This document shows, one piece after another, positions 45,629 to 53,779 of a stretch of 64,000 bases of DNA. The notes below the pieces were generated by a model. The model was not told the DNA's origin. It ran no database searches and saw only the letters and a program-made list of their open reading frames with translations. Positions within the stretch are counted from its first letter, which is position 1. Each line of letters begins with the position of its first letter. Made by a program: the position numbers and the translations under genes. Source of the stretch: SCGC-AG-212-J23 sp035762345 (GTDB lineage Bacteria; Pseudomonadota; Gammaproteobacteria; Burkholderiales; SG8-39); contig DASTPE010000066.1 in assembly GCA_035762345.1 (NCBI GenBank), positions 54,321 through 118,320 on the forward strand, written 5' to 3'.

Positions 45629-46537
45629 CTAGCTCTTCACCTTGCCGAGTACCAGGAACTCGAGCAGCGCCTTCTGCGTGTGGAGGCGGTTCTCCGCCTC
45701 TTCCCAGACCACCGACTGAGGCCCATCGATCACCGGCGCGGCTACCTCTTCTCCGCGATGCGCCGGCAGGCAATGCATAAAGAGCGCACCCGCCTTCGCG
45801 GCGCCCATCATATCGGCGTCGACCTGCCAGTCCTGGAAGTCGCGCCGGCGATCTTCGTTCTCGTCCTCGAAGCCCATGGAGGTCCAGACGTCCGTGGTGA
45901 CGAGATCCGCTCCCCTGGCGGCGGCCATCGGGTCGGCGAAGGCTTCGCTGTTGCGGTTCATCCTTTCGCTTTCGACCTCGTAGCCCGGAGGCGTGGAGAC
46001 GTTCAGCTTGAAATCGAACAGCGCGGCGGCCTGCAGCCAGGTGTTGCAGACATTGTTCGAGTCGCCGATCCAGGCCACGGTGCGGCCGCGGATCGGTCCA
46101 CGGTGCTCTATGTAGGTGAAGACATCGGCAAGGATCTGGCACGGATGGTACTCATTGGTAAGCCCGTTGATTACCGGCACGCGCGAGGCGCCGGCGAAGC
46201 GCTCGATGATCACCTGCTCGAACGTGCGTACCATGATCACGTCGCACATGCGCGAGATGACCTGGGCTGCGTCCTCCACCGGCTCGCCCCGGCCGAGCTG
46301 CGAGTCGCGCGTGTAGAGGTAGATCGCAGCCCCGCCCAGCTGGTGCATGCCGGCCTCGAACGACATGCGCGTGCGCGTCGAGGGCTTCTCGAAGATCATC
46401 GCCAGCGTGCGGTCCTCGAGCGGCCAATAGCGCTCGTAGCGCTTGAACCGCTCCTTGATCCAGCGCGTGCGGGCGAATACATGTTCGAGCTCGTCGAGCG
46501 AAAAATCGCTGAGCTGCAGGAAGTGGCGTACCGCCAT
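45629..46537 (-). CDS. argF: Ornithine carbamoyltransferase
   Basis: A 302-residue enzyme making citrulline from ornithine and carbamoyl phosphate. Phosphate-binding FEKPSTRTRMSFEAGM, GLTNEYHPCQILAD, WIGDSNNVCNTW and the ornithine-binding LFMHCLPAHRGEEV are all present. It follows argD by 11 bp on the same strand and feeds the argG-encoded step. Confidence 0.96.
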   Translation of the reverse strand: MAVRHFLQLSDFSLDELEHVFARTRWIKERFKRYERYWPLEDRTLAMIFEKPSTRTRMSFEAGMHQLGGAAIYLYTRDSQLGRGEPVEDAAQVISRMCDVIMVRTFEQVIIERFAGASRVPVINGLTNEYHPCQILADVFTYIEHRGPIRGRTVAWIGDSNNVCNTWLQAAALFDFKLNVSTPPGYEVESERMNRNSEAFADPMAAARGADLVTTDVWTSMGFEDENEDRRRDFQDWQVDADMMGAAKAGALFMHCLPAHRGEEVAAPVIDGPQSVVWEEAENRLHTQKALLEFLVLGKVKS

Positions 46538-46548
46538 GGCGCGCCGGA

Positions 46549-47739
46549 TCAACGCGCCGCGGCCGTGGCCTGAGAGCTGCGCTCGACGAACACGCCCACC
46601 AGCGGCGCAAGGCGCTCGACCACTGCGCGGCCCTCGGCTTCGCTCATTACGAGCGGCGGCAGCAGCCGGACGACGTTCTCGGCGGTCACGTTGATCACCA
46701 GCCCCGCGTCGAGCGCCTGGCGCACCAGCTCGCCGCACGGCGCCGCGAGCTCCATTCCGATCATCAGCCCCATGCCGCGGACTTCCACTGTGCCGGGAAT
46801 GCTGAGAAGTCCGGACCTTATGACTTCGCCCACGCGGGCGGCGTTCGCGAGAAGCCTTTCTTCCTTCACGGCGTCGATGGTGGCCACGACCGCGGTCATG
46901 GCGAGCGGGTTGCCGCCGAAGGTCGAGCCGTGATTGCCGGGCTTGAACACGCCCTTGGCGCGGCCGCCAACCACGCACGCGCCCACCGGCACGCCGGAGC
47001 CGAGCCCTTTGGCGAGCGGCACCACGTCGGGCAGAAAGCCCGCGTGCTGGTACACGAACCACTTGCCGGTGCGGCCGAGGCCGCACTGCACCTCGTCCGA
47101 CATGAAGAGCCACTCCTTGTGCTCGCAGATCTCTTTCAGCCCACGCAGATATTCCAGGCGCGAGACGTTGATGCCGCCTTCGCCCTGAATCGGCTCGACG
47201 AACACCGCGACCACGTTCTTGTTGCGCTCGGCGACCTGGCGCACGGCTTCGAGGTCATTGAGCGGCACCCGCACGAACCCGGACACCAGCGGCTCGAATC
47301 CCGCCTGAACCTTGCGGCTGCCCGTCGCCGATAGCGTGGCGAGCGAGCGGCCGTGGAACGCCTTTTCCATCACGATGATCGCGGGCTCGGCAATGCCGCG
47401 GTCGTGGCCATATTTGCGGGCCACCTTGATCGCCGCTTCGTTCGCCTCCAGCCCGGAGTTGCAGAAAAACACCTCGTCGAGCCCCGTGATTTCCGCAACG
47501 CGGTCGGCGGCCCTTTCCTGGTCCGGGATGCGCCAGAGGTTGGAAGTATGCAGAATCCCGGAGTCGATCCTTTCGCGCAGCGCCTTCGTCAGCTTCGGGT
47601 GCCCGTAGCCCAGCGTATTAACCGCGATCCCGGCCAGGGCGTCGAGGTATTTCTTCCCCGCTTCGTCCCAGAGCCACACCCCTTCGCCGCGCACGAACGC
47701 GACCGGCTGCCTGGCGTAGGTGTTCATCACATGGCTCAT
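46549..47739 (-). CDS. argD: Acetylornithine aminotransferase
   Basis: A 396-residue class III PLP aminotransferase of arginine (and lysine) synthesis. It shows FFCNSGLEANEAAIKVARKY, the VEPIQGEGGINVS segment, LFMSDEVQCGLGRTGKWF and the PLP lysine in LAKGLGSGVPVGA, with HGSTFGGNPLAM after it. The ATG at 47739 is preceded by GAGGA; the frame is open for 20 more codons without similarity. It forms an operon with argF. Confidence 0.95.
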   Translation of the reverse strand: MSHVMNTYARQPVAFVRGEGVWLWDEAGKKYLDALAGIAVNTLGYGHPKLTKALRERIDSGILHTSNLWRIPDQERAADRVAEITGLDEVFFCNSGLEANEAAIKVARKYGHDRGIAEPAIIVMEKAFHGRSLATLSATGSRKVQAGFEPLVSGFVRVPLNDLEAVRQVAERNKNVVAVFVEPIQGEGGINVSRLEYLRGLKEICEHKEWLFMSDEVQCGLGRTGKWFVYQHAGFLPDVVPLAKGLGSGVPVGACVVGGRAKGVFKPGNHGSTFGGNPLAMTAVVATIDAVKEERLLANAARVGEVIRSGLLSIPGTVEVRGMGLMIGMELAAPCGELVRQALDAGLVINVTAENVVRLLPPLVMSEAEGRAVVERLAPLVGVFVERSSQATAAAR

Positions 47740-47760
47740 TGCGCGTCCTCCCAAATGCAA

Positions 47761-47782
47761 AACGGCGGCACGAGCCGCCGTT
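47761..47782 (-). terminator. Probable intrinsic terminator after the decarboxylase gene
   Basis: A 9-bp perfect inverted repeat (AACGGCGGC and GCCGCCGTT around a 4-base loop) lies between the decarboxylase stop and the argD start. On the minus strand it runs into TTTTGCATTT, a modest U-tract. It would end the decarboxylase transcript before argD; it could also be an attenuator for argDF if both are read through. Confidence 0.55.
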
Positions 47783-47825
47783 CGGGGAAATGGTAGCACC
47801 GCCGGCGCAGGGCGGCGAGGCCTGG

Positions 47826-49823
47826 CTAAGACAGGCGGTTTAGCGAGCCCTCTTCGGCCGGCTTGAGGACGCGGATGCAGGGCACATAGCCCTCGTGCAC
47901 CACGCCGTGCATCTCCATGCGCTTGTGCGAGTGGAGCAGGGCGCCGAGATAGTCCACGATTTCGCGGGTGATGAGTTGCCCCGGCACGAGCAGCGGAATG
48001 CCGGGCGGATACGGGACGATCTGGTCGGCGGCGACGCGCCCGGCGAGGCGCCGGTTCACGCGCTCGCGCTCATCAAACACCTGCACCAGCTCGCCGCCGC
48101 AGTAGTAAGCGTCGCGCGGCAAGAATCGCAACCGGGTGAAAGCCGGGATGTCCGGCGTCTGCACGAGACGCCGCGGCGCGTGGCCTTCGCGCGCGATCCG
48201 CATGAGCGCATCGTACAGGCGCGAGACCTTCGACCGCGTAGTGCCGATCGTGAGAAGCAGGGTGAGGGTGTTGAAGGTGGATTTTTCGACCTGGATGTTG
48301 AAGCGCTCGAACAACGCCTTCTGCAAATCTTCCACCGTGTAGCCGCAGCCCGAGATGTCGATGGTGACTTTGGTCGGGTCCAGCTTGATGTCGTCGTGGC
48401 GCACCGCCTCGGGCAGCAGGTCCTTGAGCTCGAGCACGCGGAATACGCCGGTGGAGTTGATGAGCTTCCTCACCTCGTTCGCGAGGTCGAGGGTGCGCGC
48501 AAGCAGCTTGTAGCCCTCCATCACCGCTTGCTTGCGCGCGATGTCGAGGCTCGCAATGAGCCCGTACTGCGGGCTGGTCGAGGTGTGCATGTTGAAGTTC
48601 TCGCGGAACAGATGCTCACGGAAGTCCGGGTCGTTCACGTGGATCATCGAAGCCTGCGAGAACGCGGAAAGCACCTTGTGGGTCGACTGCGTGACGTAGT
48701 CGGCGCCCGCCTCGAGCGCGGTCGGCCGGAAGTACGGGTGGAAGCGCGCGAAGCCGTACCAGGCCTCGTCGATGATCACTTTCATCCGGCGGCGGTGCGC
48801 GGCTTGGATGATCGGCGCGAGGTCATAGCGCAGGCCGTCGTAGGTGCACGAGGTGAGGATGAGCGCCTGAGCGTCCGAGTGCTTCCGGATCGCATCGAGC
48901 AGGGCTTTCTTGGGAACCGGGCCGTACAACCCGTATTTCTTGTTGAGTGCCGAGTCGAGGTACACCGGGTGCGCGCCTGACAGCACGACGCCATGGTGCA
49001 CGCTCTTGTGGCAGTTGCGGTCCAGGATCAGCTTTTCGCCCGGCGCGAGCAACGTCTGGAAGATCACCTTGTTGGCCGTGGACGTGCCGTTGGTCGCAAA
49101 AAAGGTGCGCCTTGCGCCGAAAGCCTTGGCCGCCATCCCCTGCGCCTCCCCGATCACGCCTTTCGGCTCCATCAGAGAATCGAGCATCGGCACCGATACC
49201 GAGAGGTCTGCGTCGAATACGTGCTCGCCCATGAATTCGTAGAAGTCGTTCACCCAGGGGCTGCCCCGCAGCGACTCGCCCGACGAATGCCCGGGCGTGT
49301 GCCACTGGTCCTTCGCCATCCAGACGTAGTTCTTGAGCTGATCGTAGAACGGGGTGCGCGCGCGCTCCTGAATCTGCGCATTGAGGATGCGGTACATACC
49401 CCGGTAGTCGCGCTCTTCGCGGTAGAAATACCCGTCGACGGACTCGGCAAAGAGCGCGTCCACCACGTCATCCTCCTTCTCTTGCGCAATGACGATGTAG
49501 ACGTCGAGCTCGGGCCGCAAGCGCGTCGTGCGCTGCACGAGCTCGAGCGCGGACATCTGCAGTCTGCGCGGACGGGCTTCGCCTTTCTTTCCGTTACTGT
49601 TCCTCGTGGACAGGGAATACAGCGTGTCGTCCACGAGTACGGCCTGCAGATTGCCGTCGGACTCGATGAGTTGAAGCGCTTCCTTGGCGGTGGTGACACC
49701 GACGAAGCTGATGCCCAGGGGATTGTCGAGGGTGCGCGCCGCCGCATTCAAGCCTTTGACGAACTCCCGCAGCACGAGATGCTCGTCGTTGATGACGAGG
49801 ATGCGGCTCGCGGGCTTGGGCAT
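47826..49823 (-). CDS. Orn/Lys/Arg-type amino-acid decarboxylase
   Basis: A 665-residue fold-I PLP decarboxylase. Residues about 1-130 form the receiver-like wing domain (ILVINDEHLVLREFVKGL). The catalytic core has KDQWHTPGHSSGESLRGSP, FFATNGTSTANKVI, VIIDEAWYGFARFHP and the PLP lysine in TQSTHKVLSAFSQ; the C-terminal domain ends with GYVPCIRVLKP. It is shorter than the E. coli lysine, ornithine or arginine enzymes (710-760). The substrate is uncertain: lysine, arginine or ornithine, giving cadaverine, agmatine or putrescine. Being beside arg genes makes arginine or ornithine attractive. Confidence 0.9.
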   Translation of the reverse strand: MPKPASRILVINDEHLVLREFVKGLNAAARTLDNPLGISFVGVTTAKEALQLIESDGNLQAVLVDDTLYSLSTRNSNGKKGEARPRRLQMSALELVQRTTRLRPELDVYIVIAQEKEDDVVDALFAESVDGYFYREERDYRGMYRILNAQIQERARTPFYDQLKNYVWMAKDQWHTPGHSSGESLRGSPWVNDFYEFMGEHVFDADLSVSVPMLDSLMEPKGVIGEAQGMAAKAFGARRTFFATNGTSTANKVIFQTLLAPGEKLILDRNCHKSVHHGVVLSGAHPVYLDSALNKKYGLYGPVPKKALLDAIRKHSDAQALILTSCTYDGLRYDLAPIIQAAHRRRMKVIIDEAWYGFARFHPYFRPTALEAGADYVTQSTHKVLSAFSQASMIHVNDPDFREHLFRENFNMHTSTSPQYGLIASLDIARKQAVMEGYKLLARTLDLANEVRKLINSTGVFRVLELKDLLPEAVRHDDIKLDPTKVTIDISGCGYTVEDLQKALFERFNIQVEKSTFNTLTLLLTIGTTRSKVSRLYDALMRIAREGHAPRRLVQTPDIPAFTRLRFLPRDAYYCGGELVQVFDERERVNRRLAGRVAADQIVPYPPGIPLLVPGQLITREIVDYLGALLHSHKRMEMHGVVHEGYVPCIRVLKPAEEGSLNRLS

Positions 49824-49901
49824 CAGGCGACGTTACTTATAATCGCGCATGCCCGAGGCCTTCGCCGGAAACGCAGTCTGTCGGGGATACGGCTTAACTG
49901 A

Positions 49902-50165
49902 CTACTTCATTGCCTTCAGCGCGTGCGCCAGACGGCTCTTGTGACGATCGCCGGCGTTGCGGTGCAGGACGCCTTTCGCCACGATGCGGTCGATCACGCG
50001 CTGCGATTCGCGCAGCGTACGTGCGGCCTCGTCCTTGTTGCCGGCGGCGAGCGCCTTCTTCACGCTCTTGATCGCGGTACGCACCTCGGTGCGCAGGCGC
50101 ATGTTGTGGCTGCGCCGCGCGACGGCCTGCCGGGCGCGCTTGCGGGCGGATTTGATGTTGGCCAT
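49902..50165 (-). CDS. rpsT: 30S ribosomal protein S20
   Basis: An 87-residue, very basic helical protein beginning MANIKSARKRARQAVARRSH and ending HKSRLAHALKAMK, typical for S20, which binds 16S rRNA early in 30S assembly. It is divergent from murJ with a 38-bp gap, the usual arrangement in proteobacteria. Confidence 0.97.
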   Translation of the reverse strand: MANIKSARKRARQAVARRSHNMRLRTEVRTAIKSVKKALAAGNKDEAARTLRESQRVIDRIVAKGVLHRNAGDRHKSRLAHALKAMK

Positions 50166-50203
50166 GAAAGCTCTTCGCTGCGGAAAAGGGCCGCAATACT
50201 AGC

Positions 50204-51742
50204 ATGAACCTGCTCCGCATTCTCGCCACCGTAAGCAGTCTGACGATGGTGAGCCGGGTGCTGGGCTACGTGCGCGATTTCTTCATCGCCCGGGTCTTCG
50301 GCGCCGGGCTGGCGACGGATGCGTTCTTCGTCGCTTTCAAGCTTCCGAACCTGCTGCGGCGGCTTTTCGCCGAGGGCGCCTTCTCGCAGGCGTTCGTGCC
50401 GCTCCTCGGCGAACACAAGCACAAGAATGAACAGGAAGCGCGGCGCCTGATCGACACGGTTTCGACGCTGCTGTTCCTCGCGTTAGCCGTGACCGCGGCG
50501 CTTGGCGTCGCGGCGGCGCCGTTGATCGTGTATCTCACTGCTCCCGGGTTTGCCCTCGACCCGGAAAAACCGTTTGCGCTGACCGTATCGTTGCTGCGCG
50601 TCACGTTTCCCTACATCTTCTTCATCTCGCTGGTATCGCTATCCGCCGGCATCCTTAATACGTGGAACCGCTTTTCGGTGCCGGCGATTACGCCGGCGCT
50701 CCTTAATGTCTCCTTCATCGTGGGCGCAGCGTTCTTCGCGGAGCATTTCGATCCTCCGGTGCTGGTTCTCGCTTGGGCGGTGTTCGTCGGCGGCATCCTG
50801 CAGCTTGCATTTCAGGTTCCCTTCCTCGCCAAGATGGGGCTCCTGCCGCGCTGGCGGCTCGATCCTTCGCATCCGGGCCTGCGGCGAGTGCTGCTGCTCA
50901 TGTTGCCCGCGGCGTTCGGCGTCTCGGTCAGCCAGATTTCGCTCGTTCTCAACCAGATCTTCGCCTCATTCCTGCAGAGCGGTAGCGTATCGTGGCTCTA
51001 CTACGCGGACCGGCTGATGGAGCTGCCGGCAGGCGTGCTCGGGGTCGCGGTTGGCACGATCCTGCTGCCCAGCCTTTCCAAGTACCACGCAGCTGCGAAT
51101 GCGGCCGAATACAGCCGGCTGCTCGACTGGGGCCTGCGCGTTACCGTGCTGCTCGCCGTGCCGGCGGCGGTCGCTCTTGCGGTTCTCGCGCTGCCGCTCA
51201 TTGCAATGCTGTTCCACTACGGCCGCTTCGGCGCCGACGACGCCTGGATGACCCGCCAGGCGCTTGTCGCGTATAGCGTCGGCCTGGTCGGAATCATTCT
51301 GGTCAAGATCCTGGCGCCAGGGTTCTATGCGCGGCAGAACGTCGTGACACCGGTCAAGATCGGTGTCCTGACCTTGGTCGCCACGCAATGCTTGAATCTG
51401 GTCCTCGTCGGGCCTTTGAGGCATGCGGGCCTCGCGCTTGCGATCGGCCTGGGTGCTTGCCTGAACGCCGCGCTCCTCTACCGCCTTCTGCGACGCCAAG
51501 GCATTTATGCGCCCCAGCCGGGTTGGCTTATGTTCCTCGCGAAGGTTGCGCTATCTGCTGCAGTCATGGCGGCCGTGCTCTACTTCACCATGGGTGCATC
51601 GGCATGGTGGCTATCCGCGCCGTGGCAGCGTAAGGTTCCCGCCGTGATCGGCCTCGTGTTGCTGGGAACGGCGTGCTACGCTGCCTGCCTGCTCGCCTTG
51701 GGGTTCCGGCCGCGCGACTTCTCCCGCCGTGCGGCCGAGTGA
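50204..51742 (+). CDS. murJ: Lipid II flippase MurJ
   Basis: A 512-residue polytopic protein (about 14 helices) of the MVF/MOP family that flips lipid II across the inner membrane for peptidoglycan synthesis. Hallmarks are SLTMVSRVLGYVRDFFIARVFG at the N-terminus, FKLPNLLRRLFAEGAFSQAF, the YYADRLMELPAGVLGVAVGT segment and GFYARQNVVTPVKI. The start is close to the divergent rpsT promoter. The stop overlaps the next gene's ATG. Confidence 0.96.
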   Translation: MNLLRILATVSSLTMVSRVLGYVRDFFIARVFGAGLATDAFFVAFKLPNLLRRLFAEGAFSQAFVPLLGEHKHKNEQEARRLIDTVSTLLFLALAVTAALGVAAAPLIVYLTAPGFALDPEKPFALTVSLLRVTFPYIFFISLVSLSAGILNTWNRFSVPAITPALLNVSFIVGAAFFAEHFDPPVLVLAWAVFVGGILQLAFQVPFLAKMGLLPRWRLDPSHPGLRRVLLLMLPAAFGVSVSQISLVLNQIFASFLQSGSVSWLYYADRLMELPAGVLGVAVGTILLPSLSKYHAAANAAEYSRLLDWGLRVTVLLAVPAAVALAVLALPLIAMLFHYGRFGADDAWMTRQALVAYSVGLVGIILVKILAPGFYARQNVVTPVKIGVLTLVATQCLNLVLVGPLRHAGLALAIGLGACLNAALLYRLLRRQGIYAPQPGWLMFLAKVALSAAVMAAVLYFTMGASAWWLSAPWQRKVPAVIGLVLLGTACYAACLLALGFRPRDFSRRAAE

Positions 51743-52596
51743 TGGGTGCAGAGCTAGAGCCCTTCGCCCGCCTCATCGCCTGCGAGGATGCGCGCATCGA
51801 CCTCGCGCGCGCGTGCCTGCTGATCGCGCAGGACGCCTATCCGAAGCTCGACATCGAGCGCTACATGGACGAGATCGAACGCATGGCGAGCCGGTTGCGC
51901 GAGCGCCTGCCGCAGAACTGCGGCGCTGAGGAGCGCGTCGTGGCGCTGAACCAGTTCCTTTACGAGGATCTCGGCTATTGGGGCAATACCGAGGACTATT
52001 ACGATCCACGCAACAGCTACCTGAATGAGGTCATAGAGCGCAAAACGGGCATCCCGATCACGATGTCCATCCTTTATATGGAGCTCGGCCGGCGCATCGG
52101 CTTGCCGCTTGAAGGTGTGTCGTTCCCCGGGCACTTCCTCGTGCGTCTGCCGCTTCGTGGCGGCATGCTCGTGCTCGATCCGTTCGCCGGCGGCGCGCCG
52201 CAATCCGACGACGAGCTGCGCAGCCGCGTGAAGCGCGTGATCCCGCACGGCGTCGCCGACGACCTGCCGGCGTCCGAGCTGCCACTCGACCAATTCCTCG
52301 AGCCGGCGAGTAACCGCCAGATCCTGACGAGAGTGCTGCGCAATCTGAAGGCCATCTACCGCGAGAGCGATAAGCCGGAACGAATGCTCGGCGTGCTGAA
52401 CCGGATGCTGCTCGTTACGCCGGATGCGAGCGCCGAGCTGCGCGACCGCGGCTTCGTCTACCAGCGTCTGGAATGCCACCGCGCGGCGCTCAAGGACCTG
52501 AGCGACTACGCCGAGCGCGAGCCCGATGCTCCCGACCTCGACGAGGTGCGCGCCAAGCTGATGGAGCTCTCCGCGCTCTGCACGCGCCTGCACTGA
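51742..52596 (+). CDS. SirB1-family transglutaminase-like protein with TPR tail
   Basis: A 284-residue protein of the SirB1/YchA family. A transglutaminase-like domain carries YWGNTEDYYDPRNSYLNEVI, ERKTGIPITMSILYMELGRR, the His in SFPGHFLVRLPL and the Asp in LVLDPFAGG. A C-terminal helical stretch (ILTRVLRNLKAIYRESDK onward) is TPR-like. Function in the cell is not established. The ATG at 51742 overlaps the murJ stop, so it is probably translated from the same mRNA. Confidence 0.88.
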   Translation: MGAELEPFARLIACEDARIDLARACLLIAQDAYPKLDIERYMDEIERMASRLRERLPQNCGAEERVVALNQFLYEDLGYWGNTEDYYDPRNSYLNEVIERKTGIPITMSILYMELGRRIGLPLEGVSFPGHFLVRLPLRGGMLVLDPFAGGAPQSDDELRSRVKRVIPHGVADDLPASELPLDQFLEPASNRQILTRVLRNLKAIYRESDKPERMLGVLNRMLLVTPDASAELRDRGFVYQRLECHRAALKDLSDYAEREPDAPDLDEVRAKLMELSALCTRLH

Positions 52597-52599
52597 GGC

Positions 52600-52605
52600 T
52601 ACAAT
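52600..52605 (+). promoter_or_regulatory. Possible -10 element for the TRAP binding-protein gene
   Basis: TACAAT lies 23 bp before the GTG start and just after the SirB1-like stop, in the only gap available for a promoter. The upstream -35 region has no good match. Confidence 0.35.
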
Positions 52606-52628
52606 CGGTTTTCAGGGAGGGACGAATC

Positions 52629-53735
52629 GTGAAACGCAGATCATTTCTGAAGCAGGCGGCAGTCGGGGTGGCCGCCGGCGCGGTCGCCGCGCCAGCCATC
52701 GCACAGTCGCAGCCGACGATCCAGTGGCGCCTCGCGGCGAGCTGGCCGAAGAGCTTGGACACGCTCTACGGCGGCCCGGAGCTGATGGCCAAGCGAGTCG
52801 CCGAGATCACCGACAACAAGTTCCAGATCCGGGTGTTTGCCGCCGGCGAGATCGTCCCGGCGCTACAGGTGCTGGACGCGGTGGGCGCGGGCACGGTCGA
52901 ACTCGGCCACACCGCGCCGTATTACTACTTCGGCAAGGATCCGGCCTTCGCCTTTGGCACGGCGGTGTGCTTCGGCGGCAACGTACGCCAGCAGAACGCC
53001 TGGTGGTACTTCGGCGGCGGCGCGGACGCGATGGCGCCGCTCTTCAAGGACCACGGCTGCGTCGCCCTTCTCGCCGGCAATACCGGCGCGCAGATGGGCG
53101 GCTGGTGGCGCAAGGAGATCAAGTCGCTCGACGACATGAAGGGCGTGAAGATGCGCATCGGCGGAATGGCCGGGCTCATCATGGCCAAGCTTGGCGTAGT
53201 GCCGCAGCAGCTCGGCGCGCCGGACATCTATCCCTCGCTGGAGAAAGGCACGATCGACGCCGCCGAATGGGTGGGTCCGTACGACGACGAAAAGCTTGGA
53301 TTCAACAAGGTGGCGAAGTTCTACTACTACCCGGGGTTCTGGGAAGGCGGGCCGATGCTGATGACGCTCGTCAACGAGAAGAAGTGGAACGAGCTGCCCA
53401 GGCCCTACCAGGCAGCGCTCCAGGCGGCGTGCGGCGAAGTCAACTCCTGGATGCCGGCCAAGTACGACGCACAGAATCCCCCGGCGCTGCGGCGCCTGAT
53501 CGCGAGTGGCACGCAGCTGCGCGCCTTCCCGCGGACGGTACTGGAGGCGGCGGAGAAGGCCTCCTACGAGGTGTACGCCGAAATGAGCGCGAAAAGCGCG
53601 CACTTCAAGCGCATCTACGGCGACTGGCGCAAGTTCCGCGACGAGCAGTTCCTGTGGTTCAGGGTCGCCGAAGGCGCCTACGACAACTACACGTTCACTT
53701 CGAAGGTCGGCGCCGCGCCGGCGGCGAAGAAATAG
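52629..53735 (+). CDS. TRAP transporter substrate-binding protein (DctP family)
   Basis: A 368-residue periplasmic binding protein. The twin-arginine signal KRRSFLKQAAVGVAAGAVAA suggests Tat export. The mature part has the DctP core: WRLAASWPKSLDTLYGGPEL, FAAGEIVPALQVLDAV, MKGVKMRIGGMAGLI with the conserved substrate-carboxylate Arg, and GTIDAAEWVGPYDD. It is of the subgroup often annotated as mannitol/chloroaromatic TRAP binding protein, but the ligand is unknown. The GTG at 52629 follows an AGGGAGGGA ribosome site; a TACAAT -10-like hexamer lies at 52600. It converges on the two permease genes. Confidence 0.92.
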   Translation: MKRRSFLKQAAVGVAAGAVAAPAIAQSQPTIQWRLAASWPKSLDTLYGGPELMAKRVAEITDNKFQIRVFAAGEIVPALQVLDAVGAGTVELGHTAPYYYFGKDPAFAFGTAVCFGGNVRQQNAWWYFGGGADAMAPLFKDHGCVALLAGNTGAQMGGWWRKEIKSLDDMKGVKMRIGGMAGLIMAKLGVVPQQLGAPDIYPSLEKGTIDAAEWVGPYDDEKLGFNKVAKFYYYPGFWEGGPMLMTLVNEKKWNELPRPYQAALQAACGEVNSWMPAKYDAQNPPALRRLIASGTQLRAFPRTVLEAAEKASYEVYAEMSAKSAHFKRIYGDWRKFRDEQFLWFRVAEGAYDNYTFTSKVGAAPAAKK

Positions 53736-53756
53736 GGCGCCAGCGGTTGCGTCAAC

Positions 53757-53779
53757 GCCCCGCTGCGGCGGGGCTTTTT
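53757..53779 (+). terminator. Intrinsic terminator after the TRAP binding-protein gene
   Basis: GCCCCGC and GCGGGGC with a 4-base loop are followed by five T residues. The T-tract overlaps the stop codon of the convergent large-permease gene. It would stop rightward transcription before it enters the antisense of the permease gene. Confidence 0.9.

Noticed and set aside
49838..49843. TATAAT on the plus strand between the decarboxylase gene and rpsT
   Set aside because: No plus-strand gene follows before murJ at 50204. On the minus strand it reads TATAAG only 13 bp before the decarboxylase ATG, so evidence for a promoter is weak either way.
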